DNA of 5,511 nucleotides from Kiritimatiellia bacterium (GTDB lineage: Bacteria; Verrucomicrobiota; Kiritimatiellia; RFP12; UBA1067), in NCBI GenBank assembly GCA_017479035.1, contig JAFVCR010000126.1, positions 1-5,511 on the forward strand, read 5' to 3'. The notes under the pieces were generated by a model that had not been told where the DNA came from, did not search any database, and was given only the letters and a program-made list of their open reading frames with translations. The position numbers were made by a program, and so were the translations under genes. This document shows, piece by piece, positions 4,981 to 5,511 of this stretch. Each line of letters begins with the position of its first letter. The first letter of the stretch is position 1.

Positions 4981-5511
4981 TCCATGTAGCAGTTGATCTT
5001 GCGCTGGACAAACTGCTGACCTACAAGGCAGAGGGCGCGATCGCGGAGAAGTTGCGGACAGGGCAACTTCTCCGTGTGCCTTTTCGCAGCAAGACCGCAA
5101 AGGCGTTTGCAATGCGGTTGGAGGAGTTTCCACCTCCCGGAATGCCAGAAGACAAAATAAAATCAGTCTTGGAAATTATTGACGATGCGCCGTTCTTTTC
5201 TCCCGCGATGCTGCAACTAGTAAAGTGGATAGCAGCGTACACGCTTTCGCCGATTGAAACATGTCTGCGCACTGCAGTGCCGGCAGCGGTGTTGAAAGAC
5301 GGTGCCAAGGCACGGGAACAACTATATGTAAACATTGCATGCAGTGCGGCGGACGGGCAAGGGCACTATACGTTAACGCAACGCCAGCAGGCATTGCTGT
5401 GCGACATTGCACGTGTAGGCGGCGGATGGTTGCAAGATGTGGTAAAAGAATTCAAGACAACCGTTTCAACGTTGCGGCATCTCGAGCGTGCAGGTGCGCT
5501 GGCGATTGAAC
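4974..5511 (+). CDS. priA: Primosomal protein N' (PriA helicase), N-terminal part
   Basis: The first 179 residues of a gene that leaves the window. PriA is the 3'-to-5' DNA helicase that reloads the replication machinery at stalled forks. The fragment aligns by eye with the N-terminus of E. coli PriA. VHVAVDLALDKLLTYK (3-18), LLRVPF (32-37), IKSVLEIIDDAPFF (62-75), VKWIAAYTLSPIETCLRTAVP (83-103) together form the 3'-DNA-binding domain. YTLTQRQQALLCDIARVGG (132-150) through LRHLERAGALAIE (167-179) is the winged-helix domain. The Walker A and zinc-binding parts lie beyond the end. The GTG at 4974 is the only sensible start: the homology begins two codons later and no ATG precedes it in frame. 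There is no clear Shine-Dalgarno and just 2 nt separate it from the pilin stop, so translation probably depends on ribosomes leaving the pilin gene. A strong inverted repeat lies inside codons 24-35. Confidence 0.9.
   Translation, partial: MFVHVAVDLALDKLLTYKAEGAIAEKLRTGQLLRVPFRSKTAKAFAMRLEEFPPPGMPEDKIKSVLEIIDDAPFFSPAMLQLVKWIAAYTLSPIETCLRTAVPAAVLKDGAKAREQLYVNIACSAADGQGHYTLTQRQQALLCDIARVGGGWLQDVVKEFKTTVSTLRHLERAGALAIE
5042..5084 (+). terminator. Strong inverted repeat plus T run inside priA, candidate attenuator
   Basis: CGGAGAAGTTGC (5044-5055) is perfectly repaired by GCAACTTCTCCG (5063-5074) around a 7-nt loop GGACAGG. A G-U pair and a C-G pair extend the stem to 14 bp (5042-5076). TTTT follows at 5081-5084 after a 4-nt gap (TGCC). 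The structure lies 71-105 nt after the pilin stop and inside the priA coding sequence (residues 24-35, before VPF). It could end part of the pilin transcripts, protect their 3' ends, or slow priA expression. The T run is short and displaced, so full termination is unlikely. Confidence 0.5.

Noticed and set aside
1..5511. CRISPR array, insertion sequence, tRNA or rRNA
   Set aside because: No regularly spaced direct repeats, transposase motifs, terminal inverted repeats or RNA gene signatures were seen by eye, and nearly all the window is covered by recognisable genes.

Overview
The window is a dense bacterial gene block with every gene on the + strand. It holds four complete or near-complete genes between two partial ones. 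The style suggests a member of the PVC group (Kiritimatiellota, Lentisphaerota or Verrucomicrobiota). The reasons are a pseudopilin with the FTLVELLVVIGILGVL type of N-terminus, a large FAD oxidoreductase carrying an N-terminal golvesin-like beta domain, and a BatB-type VWA protein. This assignment is from memory of the families, not from a search.

Layout. Positions 1-233 hold the C-terminal end of folylpolyglutamate synthase (folC). A 97-nt gap (234-330) holds two adjacent inverted repeats and a good sigma70-type promoter whose -10 box ends only 7 nt before the next ATG. That ATG opens a tight three-gene unit: a BatB-like membrane VWA protein (331-1335), a family 2 glycosyltransferase (1332-2297, ATGA overlap), and a golvesin-domain FAD oxidoreductase (2279-4108, 19-nt overlap, AGGAGG ribosome site inside the glycosyltransferase gene). 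The three are almost certainly co-transcribed. A second 95-nt gap (4109-4203) holds another promoter of the same form, and then a pseudopilin gene (4204-4971) with a clear Shine-Dalgarno. Two bases after its stop codon, at a GTG, the 5' part of priA (primosome helicase) begins and runs off the window end.

How they fit. folC and priA are housekeeping genes. The middle three genes look like an envelope- or glycan-related unit: a membrane VWA protein, a glycosyltransferase and a cytoplasmic oxidoreductase. The last two end in short basic/aromatic tails that could hold them at the inner membrane. The pseudopilin has its own promoter and a different codon choice, as expected for a highly expressed protein.

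The most unusual signals are regulatory. One is a perfect 12-bp inverted repeat (14 bp with one G-U pair), followed by a short T run, inside the priA coding sequence about 70 nt after the pilin stop. It could trim pilin transcription before it floods priA. The other is the probably leaderless start of the BatB-like gene. I see no mobile element, CRISPR array, rRNA or tRNA, and no clear evidence for a wholly new multi-gene system. No stretch over 300 bases lacks a gene.
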